This document shows, in pieces, positions 5,258 to 6,357 of a stretch of 6,357 nt of DNA. The DNA comes from Cyanobacteria bacterium UBA8803 (GTDB taxonomy: Bacteria > Cyanobacteriota > Cyanobacteriia > Cyanobacteriales > Coleofasciculaceae): positions 208 through 6,564 of the forward strand of contig DNXU01000508.1 of assembly GCA_003505715.1 (NCBI GenBank), given 5' to 3'. The position numbers and the translations under genes are program-made. Under the pieces are notes generated by a model, which was not told the DNA's origin, searched no databases, and saw only the letters and a program-made list of their open reading frames with translations. Each line of letters opens with the position of its first letter. Positions within the stretch are counted from its first letter, which is position 1.

Positions 5258-6337
5258 TTAAGTCTGGAAATAGCTGACGACGGTTTGGGCGATCGCTTCT
5301 GTGCCATCTTTAGCCACCGATTGAGACTGTTTGGGTGGCTTGAGAGAATCGTGGAGAAACTCCCAGTTGCCTTGGAAAAATTCTGTTGGGGTCAGAATCT
5401 GATGGTAAGCATAATTTTGGATACCTTCTAGCAACAAGGGAGATTCAGCAAAATTCTCGCGGGTAAGCGAGACAATGGGGATGTCAAGGCGTAAGGCTTC
5501 GGCAAAAGTGCTGTATCCAGGTTTGGAGACAACTCTCCCACATAGGGGCATGAAATCTACGGGACGGTAGTCGTGACCCCTCACTTTCAGTAAATTGGGA
5601 AGATCGGGAGCAAGGCTATCAAAGGTGATGAACTGCCAGTCAGGGAACTCAGACAGAGCATGATAGGGAATTTCCTGGAGGCCGAGTCCCCCAAAGGTCA
5701 GTAAGACGGTTTTCTCTGGCGACTTGCTTAAACCGAATTTTTCCCTTAACTCATCAGTATTGTAGCGCGGCGAACCTCCCGTTAATCCTATATCTGTGAT
5801 AGTAGGAAAAGCGGTCATTGGTTCGTGCCAGGGGAGGCGAAATAAGCGATCGCACGCCCCGTAAAATTCCCCAATCTCATCGGCAATCTCTAAGAATTCC
5901 CCTCCCCAGTCCCGATAGATAAAGTCCCAACCAAAGTTCCCCATCATCCAGCAGGGAATGCCAGCTGATCGAGCTATTTTTGTTGCTAGCGGAGGAATAT
6001 CTGCCAAGATCAGCCCCACCCGATTCGTTCTGATAAAGTTTACTTCACCTGCGGCGATCGCATTTCCGGCAGCATGAATCTGTTTGATTTTTGCTAAGGT
6101 CGCTTCTTTATCCATACTCAAGCTGTCAGCCTGAATCACCCCGACATCAAAAGAGCGGGGACGGTGAATAAATTCTCCTCGAATATAAGAATCTAATAGC
6201 CAGCGCGGTGCTGTTGTTACTAGAATCAGCAGGATTTCTGGACACAGCTGTTGGATCGCAGCGGCGACGGATGCAGCCCGGACGGCATGACCGAAGCCGT
6301 GGCCGGTAATGGCAATGTATAAAACTGGTCGAGACAT
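5258..6337 (-). CDS. GT-B glycosyltransferase-like protein, related to the N-terminal domain of L-arabinokinase
   Basis: 359 residues, a complete two-lobe GT-B-like protein. Near the N terminus YIAITGHGFGHAVRA (7-21) is the glycine-rich first loop; then VIQADSLSMD (67-76), ADIPPLA (112-118), NFGWDFIYRDW (134-144) and RLPWHEPMTAFP (167-178). The second lobe opens with LLTFGGLG (212-219) and has VVSKPGYSTFAEAL (269-282), the usual place for nucleotide-sugar contact. From memory, this order of motifs matches the N-terminal part of plant L-arabinokinase (ARA1), but the GHMP kinase half is absent, so sugar-kinase activity is not expected. Donor and acceptor are unknown. No signal peptide or membrane helix, so cytosolic. 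The ATG at 6337 directly abuts a heptad array and lacks a ribosome site. It heads the - strand gene cluster and is followed after 17 bp by the repeat membrane protein. Confidence 0.85.
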   Translation of the reverse strand: MSRPVLYIAITGHGFGHAVRAASVAAAIQQLCPEILLILVTTAPRWLLDSYIRGEFIHRPRSFDVGVIQADSLSMDKEATLAKIKQIHAAGNAIAAGEVNFIRTNRVGLILADIPPLATKIARSAGIPCWMMGNFGWDFIYRDWGGEFLEIADEIGEFYGACDRLFRLPWHEPMTAFPTITDIGLTGGSPRYNTDELREKFGLSKSPEKTVLLTFGGLGLQEIPYHALSEFPDWQFITFDSLAPDLPNLLKVRGHDYRPVDFMPLCGRVVSKPGYSTFAEALRLDIPIVSLTRENFAESPLLLEGIQNYAYHQILTPTEFFQGNWEFLHDSLKPPKQSQSVAKDGTEAIAQTVVSYFQT

Positions 6338-6357
6338 TGTTTGTTGTTGGTTGTTTG
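6337..6357. repeat. Heptad array, TTGTTTG x3, abutting the glycosyltransferase start codon (runs off the window)
   Basis: Three units in register, TTGTTTG, TTGTTGG, TTGTTTG, ending at the window edge, so the array is probably longer. These are the same heptads, including the TTGTTGG variant, as at 1463-1504. On the coding strand of the glycosyltransferase they form a CAA-rich leader that runs straight into its ATG (bases 6335-6337). Confidence 0.85.

Noticed and set aside
3687..5277. Open frames on the + strand opposite the acidic and repeat-stalk genes (3687-3995, 3931-4152, 4921-5277)
   Set aside because: They mirror repetitive low-complexity codons on the - strand, give Ser/Val/Gly-rich products without domains, and would interrupt a well-spaced - strand operon.

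Overview
The window looks like chromosomal DNA from a cyanobacterium, probably a filamentous one. It contains seven perfect copies of the HIP1 octamer GCGATCGC (first bases at 1270, 2326, 2566, 3761, 5289, 5846 and 6054), against roughly 0.1 expected by chance. Tandem heptanucleotide arrays of the kind known as STRRs in filamentous cyanobacteria sit at four gene edges. The protein families also fit: a periplasmic M16 peptidase pair, YjbQ/UPF0047, and a glycosyltransferase-like protein resembling the N-terminal domain of plant L-arabinokinase.

Left half, + strand: two consecutive M16 (pitrilysin/MPP-like) proteins. The first is open at its 5' end and carries the zinc motif HFLEH. The second has a signal peptide and has lost all three zinc ligands, but it keeps the Arg/Tyr positions that the first lacks. 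They therefore look like the two complementary halves of a heterodimeric exported metallopeptidase. The gap between them is almost entirely two heptad arrays in inverted orientation, and the start codon of the second gene lies inside the last heptad. A third array (5 x GGGAATG) starts on the last base of the second gene's stop codon.

Right half, - strand, read from right to left: a 359-aa arabinokinase-N-domain-like glycosyltransferase; 17 bp later a three-TM protein with an N-terminal 12-residue Pro/Thr/Lys/Glu repeat; 10 bp later a very acidic, Cys-poor protein with a 26-residue degenerate repeat; and after a 115-bp gap with a dyad-symmetric element, a YjbQ-family gene. The first three are spaced like an operon. 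The two middle genes have no function I can name and form the least explained part of the window.

The M16 pair and the - strand genes converge at about 3050-3138. No gap without a gene exceeds 300 bp, and I saw no tRNA, rRNA, CRISPR array or insertion sequence.
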